A DNA stretch of 64,000 nucleotides from Cymbidium sinense (taxonomy: Eukaryota; Streptophyta; Magnoliopsida; Asparagales; Orchidaceae): NCBI GenBank assembly GCA_021442155.1, contig CM038221.1, forward strand, positions 29,417,906 to 29,481,905, written 5' to 3'. The translations under genes and the position numbers were made by a program. Positions 1-12,270 of this stretch are shown here, in pieces (positions within the stretch are counted from its first letter, which is position 1; every line of letters starts with the position of its first letter). The notes under the pieces were generated by a model. It made no database searches and was not told where the DNA came from. It saw nothing but the letters and a program-made list of their open reading frames with translations.

Positions 1-1261
1 CACTCTTTTTATCTAGATTAGTCATTAATTGAGGAGAGACTTAATGCCAAATTAAAGATGAATCATTGAGGGTGGTCTTCAAAGATTTTTTTTGACAAAA
101 GATCAATGACGTAGAATTTTCAACTTAATTTGATCAAAGATCAACGACACTTTAATAATTAACTTGACCAAACTAAAGATCAATGAGTGACATTTTTTGG
201 TTAATTAGATCATAGAACAATGATTTTATAGTGGTTAACTTGATCAAATCAAAGATTAACGGTGCAAGATCTTTAACTTAATTAGATAAAAATCATAGGC
301 CCTTCAAGTATTCTTTTGTATTTGTGCATGAGGGAATTGAATTTATATTTTTGCTTATGTGAAGTACTAGATTCAAGGTTGTCAATGGTTATCGGACTTG
401 AAGGAAGCCAAGTTCAATGTCATTGAGCTTAGAGGATCAACCTCTTGGCTTGAAAAGAGTTCAAGCGTAGGTGCAAGAGTTATGAGCTATTCCTTGAAGG
501 AGAGTCATAGTTATTGCTTAGCACCATAGAAAGGGTGGCTGCATGGAGGTGGAATGAATCATATAGAGAGAAGATTTGGGAGGGGCTCTTTGTGAGCGGT
601 GGAAATGTGGGCTATGAAAGGTTGTGATGGCGATCATGCTGGAATTGTGAGGAGCATATGTGAGAGGAGCAATTAATGGCGAGCATAGTTTCATTGGAAA
701 TATGAAGCATCAAAAGTGTGGTACCATTCTTGAATGCCAAGGTGTAAAAATGGTAATAAGTAGATCTAGGGATGATTAAGAACCTGAAATTGGAAAGATA
801 TTGCAAGATTGGTTGCTGTAGAAATTGTGGTAGTGTGGCTGGAACCTGTATTTGCAAGGGACAAAATAACACTAGGTGGTAGGCACAATAGCTGATTGCG
901 TAGGCAATTGGCTGGAATTTGGCTTGATAGCTACTAGAATGGCTTTTGGGGATGGAAATGGATTCGCCATTTCTTCTTGATCAATATATAGACACACTAC
1001 TTGAAGATGAAGATGATACATTACTCCAAATAAGGAAAAGCTCAAAAAATTAAGATTTCTAATATGAAAATTGATACCAAAAGTGTTCACAATTCTAATA
1101 CAACATATTTATACTAAGATCCCTAAGTAAACCCTAATAATAGTAAAAATAGTTAATTACTTTCCTAAGGATTAGTTGGCCCATAAAAGGCAACTAAGAT
1201 TTGAACTGGTTGGGGAAGGCCATCTCAATTGGACTCTGCAAGGTAAGCTGAAGCATGGACA
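1..1261. other. No gene seen; probable repeat flank of the gypsy element
   Basis: No supported coding region. Two adjoining minus-strand open frames (872-1090 and 612-872) lack recognisable motifs and I do not annotate them. The position directly downstream, on the minus strand, of the gypsy integrase remnant makes a 3' LTR or degraded flank possible, but I did not identify LTR ends. Confidence 0.3.
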
Positions 1262-1880
1262 TGAATACAAGGTCACATATACTACTTGATACGGACACAT
1301 GATACATCTATTATTAAAAATATAGGACGCAGATACACATTGGATACAACATTATAAATTTTATATCTTAATAATTATAAATAATATATTTAATCTAAAT
1401 AAAATAGATAAACTTTTGAAGTAAAAAAATAATAAAACATTTAAGTCTAATATGAACTTTCAAAAGAGAAAAAATTCATAGATGATAAGGTAGCATTAAG
1501 GGAAAGAGTGTCAAGAGGTGTGAAGATATTGATTTTTAACATCAATAACGACTTTAAAGGCATCGGTGGCGATAATTGATAATGCTCCACAATCACATAA
1601 AAGCTCAGCACATCTTGTGAAAGAGATGGATTAGTGATTTAGACGAGAGAGCTAGGTGATGTTTATATTCACGAGATGCAATTATAAGTTAAGAAATAAG
1701 TTATAAGTTTATAACGTATAGTTGAAATAGTTTTAATTTTAATTTTAATTTAACGACATGTGACATATTTTTTTAAATTATTATTTTAATTTTATATGCC
1801 AAAGGAGTGTCTGACACATGTCGGACTTGTGTTTGTGTCTGATACGTGTCGGACACTGCATACCACTACTTCTAGAAGTG
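1262..1880. repeat. AT-rich insertion with GTGTCGGAC-like ends
   Basis: The left edge carries a gatacggacacatgatac motif (about 1279-1300). The right edge (about 1808-1860) carries several gtgtc(t/g)gac motifs in both orientations, such as acacatgtcggacttgtg and gatacgtgtcggacac. The interior is AT-rich without coding sequence. The similar, roughly inverted edge motifs suggest a non-autonomous DNA element, but the ends are imperfect and no target duplication was found. Confidence 0.25.
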
Positions 1881-1904
1881 TCTAAGTATCATAGGTTGCA
1901 AGCT

Positions 1905-3335
1905 AGTATCTCCCCCTAACACTTTGTTTCATTCTCCTCAATAGGTGGAGCATTACCTTCATCACTTGAAGCATTTGGATCTTCATAGTAAGGTGGTAAG
2001 GCAACAACATTGAATGCATCAAAGATAATATAATCATTAAGCAAATCAATTTTATATGCTTTATTCTTTGATCTTTTTTAATAATTATGAACCATTAATT
2101 TTTGGTGAAGCTTGCCAAATGAACCAATAAAAACCTCTTCTTTGTCAATCTAATTCATACAATATCACCTTCCTTAATTACCATGGTGTTTCTATATTTG
2201 TTGGTATGCTTTTAGTACATAGTATTCTGCTTGGTGATCTCTTTCTTTACTTGTTCATGTAAGGTTTGGATCTTCTTGATTTTGTCTTTTGGATTTGTAC
2301 TAGGCTCCAAAGTAGGGGAATAGGCACCATGTCCGAGGTGTGAGAGGATTCTACTCACAAATTGACTTAAAGGGATTGTGATCAGTACATTGACTTAGAT
2401 CAATTATAGGTAAACTCATTGTTTGGAAGAATCATATCTCATTGCTTGATGTTTTTACCCACAGAACACCTGAGGAGGTCTTATAGACTATGATTCATCA
2501 CCTCCACCTATCTGTTAGTCTACGGATGGACTATCGAACTGAATTGAAGTTTTGTGCCCAACTTACCCCATAAGACCCCTTAGAACTAGCTCGAAGCTTC
2601 ACGCCCGATCTAAAGTGGTTGTTTTTGGCACACCATGAAGGAGAACCATCTCCTTGAAGTAAAGATCAGTTATGTGTGAGATATCCATCGTCTTGTAACA
2701 GGGTATGAAATATACCATTTTAGAGAAATATTCCATCACTATCATAACTGATCTTTATTTCATTGTGTTTGCATTAGACCTACAGTGAAATCCATGCTCA
2801 CATGTATTAAGGTAACTCAGGAATTTGGAGGGGACTTTATAGGTAGGTCTTAGATCTTCGAGTCTCATCCATATGTTACACCTCGCATTGCTTGACATGT
2901 ATCTCAACATCTCTAATTCATCTAGGCCAAAAGAAATTATTTTTCATTAGGAAAAGAGTCTTGTCTCTGCCAAAATGTCCTGTCACATTGTGGCATTCTA
3001 TAAAATAGACTCCCTTAGTGAACATCTAGGAATTCATCATTTATTCTGAAAGAATAGGTACCCATCAGCTTTGTGATATTGATTGTATGACTACTCCTAG
3101 CATCTGCTCAAATCTCTTGAAAATTCTTATGAGTGGCGTTAGAGTCTTTCACCATCTCAAACTCTACTGTCTTTGACTATATGGTAGTAATTAACAAATA
3201 GCGTCTGAATGTAAGGAAAGGATCTCCACCTATGAGGTGTAATCAACTACCTTGTTATTGCTCTCTAATTTGTGCTTTAGATGCAGAACGAAAGGAAAGA
3301 ATCTCCACCTTTGAGGTGTGACTACCCTTCCATTT
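1905..3335 (-). mobile_element. Decayed Ty3/gypsy polyprotein, RNase H end to integrase C terminus
   Basis: Read on the minus strand in shifting frames, this follows the usual plant gypsy pol order. About 3330-3240 gives a PFVLHLKHKLESNNKVVDYT stretch, matching the FVIKHKPGK..NKVADALSRR motif that ends RNase H. About 3075-2900 gives YLF...SLRE and GHFGRDKTL..., the linker and zinc-binding start of integrase. About 2860-2390 gives VSMDF, a GVPK-like stretch, LWGKLGTKLQFSS, HP and then VGKNIKQ.DMILP, the catalytic-core signature. About 2335-1905 gives the C-terminal part with TLHEQVKK and AYKIDL-like text. Many stops and frameshifts make it inactive. Family assignment rests on remembered consensus motifs. 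Clade was not resolved; no chromodomain was seen. Confidence 0.85.
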
Positions 3336-4454
3336 GTTTTGATTATTCGAGAACCTCAAAGCTTCATGATCTATGTAGAGGGTGAATACGTACATATATA
3401 AATAGAACATAAGCTCATGTACTGAATAAAATTATATTCCTGTGAAGCTTATTCATATAATGACAATATACTAGGCAACTTGGGTATGAGTTGGTCACAA
3501 CAGCGGATATTGTATCATTTGCTATTGTTGATATGGTGCTACATGCTATTTCCAGTACTGCAAAGCGGGAGGCTGAGATGTTAGAAATAATTGTGGATAT
3601 CAATGAGGCTGAAGAGAATATCGCTCTTTTCTTTGCCTTTATGCTTTTTATATCAACCTCTATTAAATTTCTATCACTTATTTTTATGTTGATATTGTTT
3701 GAATTTATTTTTCTGTGCAACAGTCAGAGTGGATTGCTCTATAACCAAGTGAACTTGATTTTCAATCTCTTGTGATTTTCATAATCTTTTATAAATAAAC
3801 CAAGCCAAGCATTATTTCTATACATATTGTACTTCTATTTTTTAATTGCTTTTAATTTTAAAGAGAAAAAAAAAGGTGTAATTAAGTGTGATTTTGTACA
3901 CTACATTGGATGATTGTTTTGTAAAGGACTTGAACTATAGCAGATTGGTTTTGGTTGGACTTGGTAAAAATCAACGAAGAGTTATAGCAGACTGTGCTGG
4001 GTGTCAGTCAAAAATTGTAGATACCCATAAAAAGATTTCAAAGTGAGCTTGGGGTATGATGGATTGATTATTAGCTTGATAACTGCCAATTGGCTGGGAG
4101 GTCGAGCACCTACAGAGGCCAAGTAGGACTATTGCCTATTTTATTTATCTTTGAATTAAGCACTTGCAATTTTCTTCTGAAAATGTATTTTTTTATATTA
4201 TAATTCATATTGAATTATTTTGTTTCAAATATATTTTATTTAACATATCAACATAATTAGAATATACTTGAATCTGAAGAATAAGTTGAAAGTTCAAGTC
4301 TCAGCATTTGCTAATGAGTCTTAAACCAAAATTGTGCGTGTGCACACATACACATACAAGTACTTGAGAGCTTGAGCTTGTCTAGTTATATTTTCTCTAA
4401 TGTTACTTTTTTAGCATGAATAATGTTATTTCTTTTTTTTTTTGTCATTCTCAG
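3336..4454. other. Spacer or lost intron upstream of broken gene
   Basis: A plus-strand open frame at 3491-3775 begins with a helical-looking stretch (TTADIVSFAIVDMV, then AKREAEMLEIIVDINEAEEN) before turning into hydrophobic low-complexity text. It could be a relic exon or chance. I could not link it to the gene that follows. The rest is AT-rich and contains a pyrimidine-rich run just before the acceptor at 4453-4454. Confidence 0.25.
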
Positions 4455-6428
4455 ATGACTGCATGGTGACAAGCTGTAACGAGAATGTAGTGGATGATAT
4501 TTTTCAAAAGAACAGACGTGGTTGCAACTCAACTGAAAAGCCCAGGATGAGCAAGACGTGTGCATTGTAGGTTACCTCTTCAATAGTTAATCCTCTCATG
4601 TAGCAATGAACACATGAATTTTTCTAAAACACCTTAAAGATAATTTTAAACAAATATTATAATGACACCATGACTTCCTAGCATGTAGATAGAACTTTTG
4701 ATGTAGAGATTGTTTTTTCTTTTATTTTTTTTTTTCGAATTATTGCTATCAAATTGGTTGGTGATGCTAAATAATGAATTTATTAGCATAATTAGCTTCA
4801 GCTCATTAGTCAGGATCTCGATTAAATTTGTATTTGTTGTCAAGTTCAAAATTTTAGATTTGCAACTTAAGGGATGCAGTTTTTTTTCTGAGTAATTTTC
4901 AGCCCCTGGGTTGTTGAATACTTTTAAGACAGTTAAGGGTTATACTTGGCTGTTCTTATACAAGTTCTTTTTTTTTTTTTCAGAAATATGGATGAGAACA
5001 ATGACTGCATTTGGAAAAGGGAACCAGTAACTGCATATCCTATGAAAAAATTAAAATTAGGTGGAAAATCTAAATATTTGCCCGTTGGAAATCAATCTTC
5101 TTTGGCTTCTTTAGATGTCTCTCAAGTATGCTCAAGAAAAATAGAGGTGCTAGCTTAAGATATGCTAAAGATGAGGAAGCTAAGGCTGCAGATATTATGA
5201 GCATCGTTCAAGAAAGTGGTCGATTTCCCATGATATGCCAAAAGAAATGAAGGCTGATAATAAATCCTCAGGCAAAAAAAGATAATACCTGTGGATTGAG
5301 AGTGAAAAGATCATGAGAACAGTTGGAGAGAAAGGAGAATCATCCATCATAGCACAAGAACTAGGGAATGAGATAAGAGAAGTGGTTCATCATAAGGACT
5401 TAAAAGGTGTTGGAAAGAGTAACTTTGATGAAAAGCTTCTGGCAGCATTCAGAGCTGCAATAATAAGACCACAAACTGAACTGGCAAATAGATCTAGACT
5501 TGTTCATATAGGTGAAAAGAGGTCTCTTCTTGTGAAAGGAAAGATACGTGAAAATCTTACCAAAAAGATTTATGGAAATGCCAGTGGAAGGAGAAGACAT
5601 GCATGGGCGAGGGATTTAGAGATCGAGTTCTGGAAGCATCGATGTAGAAGAGCGCAAACTGATAAGGTGGAGACGCTGCAATCCGTTCTTGAACTCTTGA
5701 AAAAGGCTACAAATCCTCACTGGGATAGCTCAATGGAACGAGATTTTCATGACGAAAGCAAAGACTCCATCTTGTCTAGAGTTTATCTTGCTGATGCATC
5801 ACTTTTTCCTAGAAAAGATGATATAAAGCCTCTTTCAGCATTGTCAGAAAGTTCTCAGTTTGATATTCTTGAAAAGGAAAGAAGCTTGAGAAATGTTGCT
5901 AAGGGACCTTTTAATGATGATAAAAACTCAAAGAAAAATTCAATTCAACTGAAATCTAACTACTGTGACATCATAGGTAAAAATTTACATCCTTCATGCT
6001 TTCTAGGAGAAACTTCAAACTCGAAAGCAAATTCATTTAATGCAGCAGCAGACTCAATTCAAAGTTCTGGCTCTAGGCTCTAAAGAAAGTATGCCAACTT
6101 CAAAGGAGCATTCTTGTATATCTGATGCTAGAACTGATAAGAGGAAATGGGCCCTTGAGGTTCTTGCTAGAAAAACCTCAACAAACTTTAATGTTAGTAG
6201 AAGGCAGGAAGACGGTGATTTGCTCAAGGGAAAATACCCTTTATTAGTATGTTGATCTTTTCCCCATCATTACTGAATTATAATTCTTTTCTTGTTTTAT
6301 TTTGCACTTATATAACATGCACTATTTTCCCTTTTTTGACTTATTTTTGATAGGCACAATTACCTCAAGATATGAGACCTGTGCTAGCATCCACCCACCA
6401 TAATAAAGTCCCCGCATCTGTTAGGCAG
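4455..6428 (+). pseudogene. 3' part of a PHD/RING-type nuclear protein gene (At4g10930-like), broken by five frameshifts
   Basis: Three exons can be traced: 4455-4566, 4984-6246 and 6354-6428. All have GT-AG borders and matching phase. The basic, Ser/Lys-rich product has a conserved block at about 5410-5700 (KLLAAFRAAI, IRENLTKKIYG, SGRRRHAWARD, EIEFWKHRC), followed by SILSRVYLAD, FPRKDDIKPLSAL, KRKWALEVLARK and AQLPQDMRPVLAS. From memory this order matches the C-terminal half of a conserved plant protein whose N terminus has RING and PHD fingers (Arabidopsis At4g10930 type). The function is unknown to me; nuclear localisation is inferred. The finger-coding 5' exons and the last exon are not found. 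Reading continues only if single bases are adjusted at five short runs: 5137-5141, 5227-5229, 5274-5280, 5305-5308 and 6076-6077. It is either a truncated pseudogene or a gene fragment with sequence errors. Confidence 0.6.
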
Positions 6429-7120
6429 GTATTAATATTCCCTCTTTAACTTTAAAGCTTAATTTGCAATCAAGTTGGCTAGGTTAACTGTTTTTGCTTT
6501 TACTGTGAGATATACTATGAAAAATATTACATTTGAGATTGCTAGCTGGCGCTTCTATGCCATTATGCCTTGTTGAATGATTTGACTTCAATGAATGAAA
6601 CTTCTTTAGTGCTGGTTTGAAGCAGCCATTCTTCCTTAGTGTTTTCCAACCATATCTAGAAGACTACAACATGCAATTAAGCAAGCTTGGGGAAATACTT
6701 GGAGGTTCATGAATTTTTGTGTTCATTGCAAAATTACCATCATGAAATCTTGTTTGAAGTGCAAAACTTCAATTTGAAACAACATACACATTTTATAATC
6801 TATACTTTTAGATGTATGTTAAATGATTGTGAAACTTTCATAAATAATGCAGTCTATTTTATTTAGGTAATTTTGTCTAGGTACAAGTTAATATAGGAAT
6901 AATGTTGAGATGACTTCGGTTAATAAACTTGAATGGAATTGTCAAGCAAGTTACATCAACAATGAAAGCTGGTGAGCATTCCGAGAATTGAGAAGAAAGA
7001 GTTCTTATGATCTCATTATATATGCAACATGGCCTAGATGTGCGGGTCTTCATTGCAATGTAAATATGCAATGATATATGTTGACATGATACAGTGTTAT
7101 GCAACATGTGAATGTATTGA
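6429..7120. other. Noncoding stretch after last traceable exon
   Basis: The sequence opens with a good donor (gtatta at 6429), so the upstream gene once continued. I looked for the expected final exon of the family and did not see it. The rest is AT-rich with no supported gene. Confidence 0.4.
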
Positions 7121-7386
7121 TTAAGGGTTTGTTTGGGATAATTATAGTTATATGAAAAAATATTAGTGGAGCTGTAGTAGAAGAAGCTGCAGTGGTATAT
7201 AATTTTTTTTATTTTATAAAAGTCAAACTGCAACTTTTTGGGCGCCTTCGCAGACAGCTAAGTCAGATTGAAAAATGCATATTTCCCATCGTAAATTTCT
7301 CAAAACACGCCTAGATACGGTTCTCAAAGCGGTATAGCGGTGTCTTTTCACACCGTTATCACACAAGTCTCCCAAACACAACTATG
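7121..7386. mobile_element. Small TIR element (MITE), about 266 bp
   Basis: The left end gggtttgtttggga (from 7125) and the right end tctcccaaacacaacta (ending about 7386) are imperfect inverted repeats of the GTTTGGG class common in plant hAT-like MITEs. The interior is short and noncoding. A clean target-site duplication was not established. Confidence 0.5.
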
Positions 7387-8499
7387 TCATCCAAAACATG
7401 TGATCGGAAGGTATGTAACTACATGTTGTAATATCTCTATACCCAAGCTATAATCGATGATGTTTTTTTAGAGTTTTTTAATAAAAAAGATAACCATGGA
7501 CAAAGATTAACAAAATATTTTGTTGCTTTTAACTTGAAAAAGTTTTATTAAAGAGTTTAAACGTATTCTAAAAAAAGAGTGCAAAAGTAGGTTATATTTG
7601 GAAAGTGTTCTATATCATTCTATAATTCTAAAAATATAGTAAATTATGAACATAAGAGAATTAGAAGAAAAGAATTTACGTTAAATATTCAAAATTTTAC
7701 CCTTTTGATCTTCTATGTCTCTCAATTAAAATTACATATTTAGATACTTACATCACAAAGCACCTGCTTTCTTACATGTGTTGGGTTATTATATTAAGTA
7801 AATATTACAAATTATTACAACAAAAATAGACCTCTAAACACTTATTACATGAGTAAAATAGTACAATGTGGATTTAAGTGGGTATATTCACAAGAAGGTT
7901 TACAAGTAAGAGGTGGTGGGTGGCCAATTTAGCCCAATCATTTACATAGTGGTGGATTTGATGAAAGGGCTTACTGATCATTAAGTTGAGTTCATAGCAT
8001 GTCCATTTGAGTTGCCTGATACATGAGTGAATGAGGTTGTAGCTGATAGAAGGATCCAAGAGTTATTGACATGGACTCGATGGATTTGGAGCTAGTGGAT
8101 TAGGCAAGTTGGTGAGCTAAAATTGGTGGGTGCATAGGTGAGCTAACAGACTAAAGCTGACATGCACAAGCTAGCAAGTGTGCATGAGCACATAAGTTGA
8201 GGTTGCTTGGCTTGTGTGTGTGCTCGTGAGCTAGTGTCATTACATAAAATCATTGGGTTGACAAGTAAGCAAGTATGCCACTAGAAAGCATTGTCTAGTG
8301 AGAAGTTGAAGTCATCGTGTAACGGTTGACATGTGCTTGTGTAAGGTGCGACGATGCCGCCATCCAATAGTTGATGGGTTCAGCTTACTAAGATGGCAAG
8401 TTTCCCAAGCATACAGGTAGAAGACAATGATAGGTTGATGAGGTAGCCGATGATTTAGAGGTGATGATTATTGACCTCCACATATATCTCATAAGTTGA
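7387..8499. other. No gene seen
   Basis: AT-rich to 7860, then a stretch of moderate GC rich in gagctagtg/gtgagct words (7900-8250), which looks like decayed repeat. No supported coding sequence on either strand. Confidence 0.3.
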
Positions 8500-10150
8500 A
8501 TCAGCCAAATATGGTGAAATTGATGGGCTACAGATGTGACGCTGCAAGAATCGAAGTCAAAAATGCCTAGATCATCATCAATCGAGATGTTCTTTGATTA
8601 CAAAAGCAGTTGGTGCATCGAAACATTGAAACATTAAGAGAGACATCTCGTTTGACGCACGATGGAGAAGACGAGCAGTCAATGCGATTTTGTGTAATTT
8701 GAAGTTGAAAGGTCTCGATGCATTCAAACGCATTTCGTTCGCAAAATTGATTGCACTAATGTCGTTGAAATGTTGAAATATATTAAACAGGATTGTACGT
8801 AATCGATTTGACTGAGTTTGTGTGGATATTGAGCAACGTCACACGAGTCATGCATAAATTTCCTCGAACGACACCAAAATCACTCAAATGACCTTCTATT
8901 ATAAAACAGACTACATCATTATGTCTAGAACATTGAAATTATCTAGAATGGACACCCATGTTGTCTGGAGAAGGCGTGACTATGAAAAGTCAAATTCAAC
9001 GTGGGTTTTGAGAAAATCTTCTCTAAATCTTTGCTACCACCATCCAGATTTGCTAAATCCACACCAAAATCCTGCAAATATCTCCATGCACTATAACTCA
9101 TGTTACTCGCCCTGCCCTTTCCTTTGAAATGGCAAAAACAAAAAAAGGAGGGTTTTATTTGTGCCTCAAATTCCATTTAATTCCCTCTCCTTTATGATTC
9201 CCTCATATGATTCTAGTTAGCCTCCCTGCCAGTCGAGCTCCCATCTCTTCTCTTGATTCTCCAACCCTCTCTTCCTTGAGATACTAGTAGCCTCCTCCTA
9301 GTAAACCTATTTCACAGCACACTGTCTCCTACCCAAGACCTCGTCTCCTACCTCTCTCTTCGACAACACCAAAAAAAATCCATCTTGAATTCGTCTTAAT
9401 CTCTCACTGCTCTCCATGTTCAAACCTGGCAAGTGCTCGACTGAGGTTGAACTTCGCACTCAAGCCCCTCTCTCTTTCGAGTCCTGCTCGCCTCCTTAGC
9501 CACACGATGCCACCACCTCTTCCTCATCTTCACCTCCAAGAAATCGCACAACCTTACACCTCTTCTTTGCTCAAGGGATAGACCTAGGTCCAGCTCCCTT
9601 CGGCCCTCTTCCCTCTACCATCGTCTCCTCCCTCGTAGTTCGCATGCTTAAAACATCCCAGTCCATCCCAATCTACATGCCAACCTCTTATACCAAGAAC
9701 ATAGAGTCAACACCTCATTTCGAGCATAATCCTTAGCTGTCACCACATCTCTCAAACTCCTGCACTAGATTAGACACCTTTTCCTCAACCCGACATTATT
9801 AGTTTTAAAAGACAAAGGTAAGATAGGTGAGAGAGGTTGTTTTAGATTTTATAAAATCTATTGTTGACATTTTTGTTGTTTGATGTAGTTTAATCAAATC
9901 CTATAAAAATTCTTAATGTCAAATCAACCACAAATACCATCATTGACATGTCATCTTTCTAGAACTTTGAATAATTTAAAATTATTCAGCGCCTTTTCTT
10001 AACATGAGTAAATTTGTATTTTCATGCAAGTACTTAAAGACTCATATACGCTTTCTTGGTGAGATGAGATGACAGATCAGATCGTAGTGTTTACAACACC
10101 CATAAAGGTCTTTCTTGACGTGGGCAGGCCCAACATACCCGAAGCAGCCC
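8500..10150. repeat. Repeat block, copy 1 of a direct duplication
   Basis: Copy 1 of a block that recurs at 10600-12270. Shared landmarks in order: ggctacagatgtgacg (8527) matching ggactacaaatgtgat; a pyrimidine-rich CT tract (9180-9620); and a tail with cgtacgc-like 'tacttaaagactcatatac' and 'gtgtttacaacaccc' words (10020-10110). The CT-rich leader-like tract and absence of reading frames suggest the noncoding part of a retroelement. Open frames here are chance. Confidence 0.5.
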
Positions 10151-10599
10151 GTTTATACTGACATGATACTAAGATGTTGAAATGCTGACAAAATATTGTC
10201 AAAATGCAGAGTCATAGGAGATTTAAATTTCACTAAATGGACAAACCTAATTAACATTAAGTCGAATAAGAAATTAAAAAAATTGCAAGATGAAATAAAA
10301 TGCAAAGTTAAGAGATGTGTAAGGGACTTGAAGTGATTTTCTTGCAACCATAAGCACGAATAAAAGTCCACCCCAAATCCCCTAATAAACCTTCATGCAA
10401 GACTTAGGAGAGTGGTGAAAATGGAGAATCTCATATCTCCTATTTATAGAAGAGGAAAGGGGCATGCGTTGGGCCAACCTCACTAGAATAATAAATAAAA
10501 ATTAAAGTCATTTTACAAATAATTTGAATAGATACATCCATCTTAAGGTGATATCTTGTTAAAATGTTGTTAACCTCCATGTAAGTCACACAAGTCGAA

Positions 10600-12270
10600 G
10601 CACGACAAATTTGGCGGACTACAAATGTGATGTCATGCAAATTGAAGTTAAAATACCCCAATTGTCCCCGAAATTGATTGAAATGACCTTCAATCAACAA
10701 ACGGGCTTTGCTGACGCGTTCAGAACGTTGAAATTGATCGGAATATGCATCTTGCACAATCTGATGATCAACCAATGAAGTGGGAGAGCCGTCAACGCAC
10801 CTACGTGCATATTAGAGTCGGGAGGTTGGGACGACATACAAATAACCTACATTCTCAAAATTTGAGCGTTGCGTTGAAATGTCAAAACCTATCAAATAAG
10901 GCTATCAACGATCAATTTGGGCAAGTCCGCAAGTATTTAGCTGGATGTGAAAATACGCTATTTGAGCTAAAAGTGACCTAATTCAACACTAGAATTCACC
11001 AAACGATCTTCGATCGTGAAACGGATAGCACCATTACATCCAAATCACTTAGAATTGATACACATTTCATGGGGTCGGCACACGCAAAATTTTGACGAAA
11101 ATGGCATGAATTTTAAGGAAAATGTGCAATTAATCTACCTAATCCCACTTAATCAACCACCTACCTCTCCCATACGACGACATGTGATCCATCCTCCTTC
11201 CCACGTTGTCCCATTCCCGCTATATCTCTTTGTCAAAGCTCATTGTCTTCATTTGCATGAGAGAAGTCAGCCAAACCACTCTCTCTTGTTCGATCTTTAC
11301 CTCCTGTTTGGTCTCCCTCTCGCGTGATCTCTCCTCGGTCGTCTCCCTCTCTCGCTCGCTCTCTCCCTCTGTTTGCCTCTCCTGCTCCAATGCTCTCCCC
11401 CCTCTTTGTTCGCATGCGGTGCGAGACCCAACTAAGTCGAACAATTCGTTCGACCTGCTCCTGTGCCGAGACCACACTCGCAACCTAGTCGCAACCAGCC
11501 AAACATCCTCAACCTCTCTCCCACTCGCTCTCTCTTTCACTATTGCTCTCTCTTGCTATATCGCACGTAGCAACCCGAGACCCTTAGCTCGTCGTCCTTC
11601 TGCTCCACCCGATCAGGACCGAACATCTGTTGAACCCTTCGACCTCCCAACGAGCCACTTCTCCTCTCTTTCAATCTCAACAACGAGCCTTTTCTCTTTC
11701 TAAAATCTTACCAACCAAAAAAAAGGTAGAGAGGAAAATTTTGTCCTCATCCTTACCTTGATTTCCTTAAATCCATGTGATTGCATCGAAATCTGTGTGA
11801 TTGTCTCGATTCACGTGCGAAGGTATAAATGCTGAAACCACCTAACGCGACAGGGACACTTGCAAAATAAGTACTCGTGCGTATTGTTTCATCGCGGAAA
11901 GAAAATTTATGTTTTTATGTGGGTGAAAACCCCATGCGCACCTTCTTAGTGTGGTGGTGAGTGGAGACGACGGCTTTCGGCCGCCAAAATAAGTACTTGT
12001 ACGTCTTTCTTAGCATGACGGTGAAATTTGTGTTTGCTTGTAGATATATAAGTATCCGTACACGTCTTTCTTAGCATGGCGAGAAAAGTTATATTTTCGT
12101 GCAAGTACAAAGACTCATACACGCCTTTTTTGGTGTGGAGGGAAGATACATTTGGCCGTGGTGTTTACAGCACCTATACATTCTTTTCTTGGCATGGTGA
12201 GAAGTCTCAACACTCCCGATGCAACCCCATAAGCGGGGATGACATTTAGACATTGCCAAAATGCTACTGG
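10600..12270. repeat. Repeat block, copy 2 of a direct duplication
   Basis: Partner of 8500-10150, diverged, same orientation. The CT-rich tract lies at 11150-11700 and generates long but meaningless open frames on both strands. The end (about 11870-12210) contains at least four degenerate tandem units with a core of gtac-gtctttcttagcatg(g/a)cg; a related unit occurs again near 12420-12460. Confidence 0.5.

Noticed and set aside
3415..3775. Overlapping open frames on both strands, the plus one helical-looking
   Set aside because: Mirror frames of the same DNA; no family recognised and no phase link to the exon at 4455.
11206..11703. 165-codon Ser/Leu-rich plus-strand frame and Arg/Glu-rich minus-strand frames
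   Set aside because: Both follow from a CT-rich tract; no domain, no splice context, and the same tract type recurs in copy 1 without the frame.
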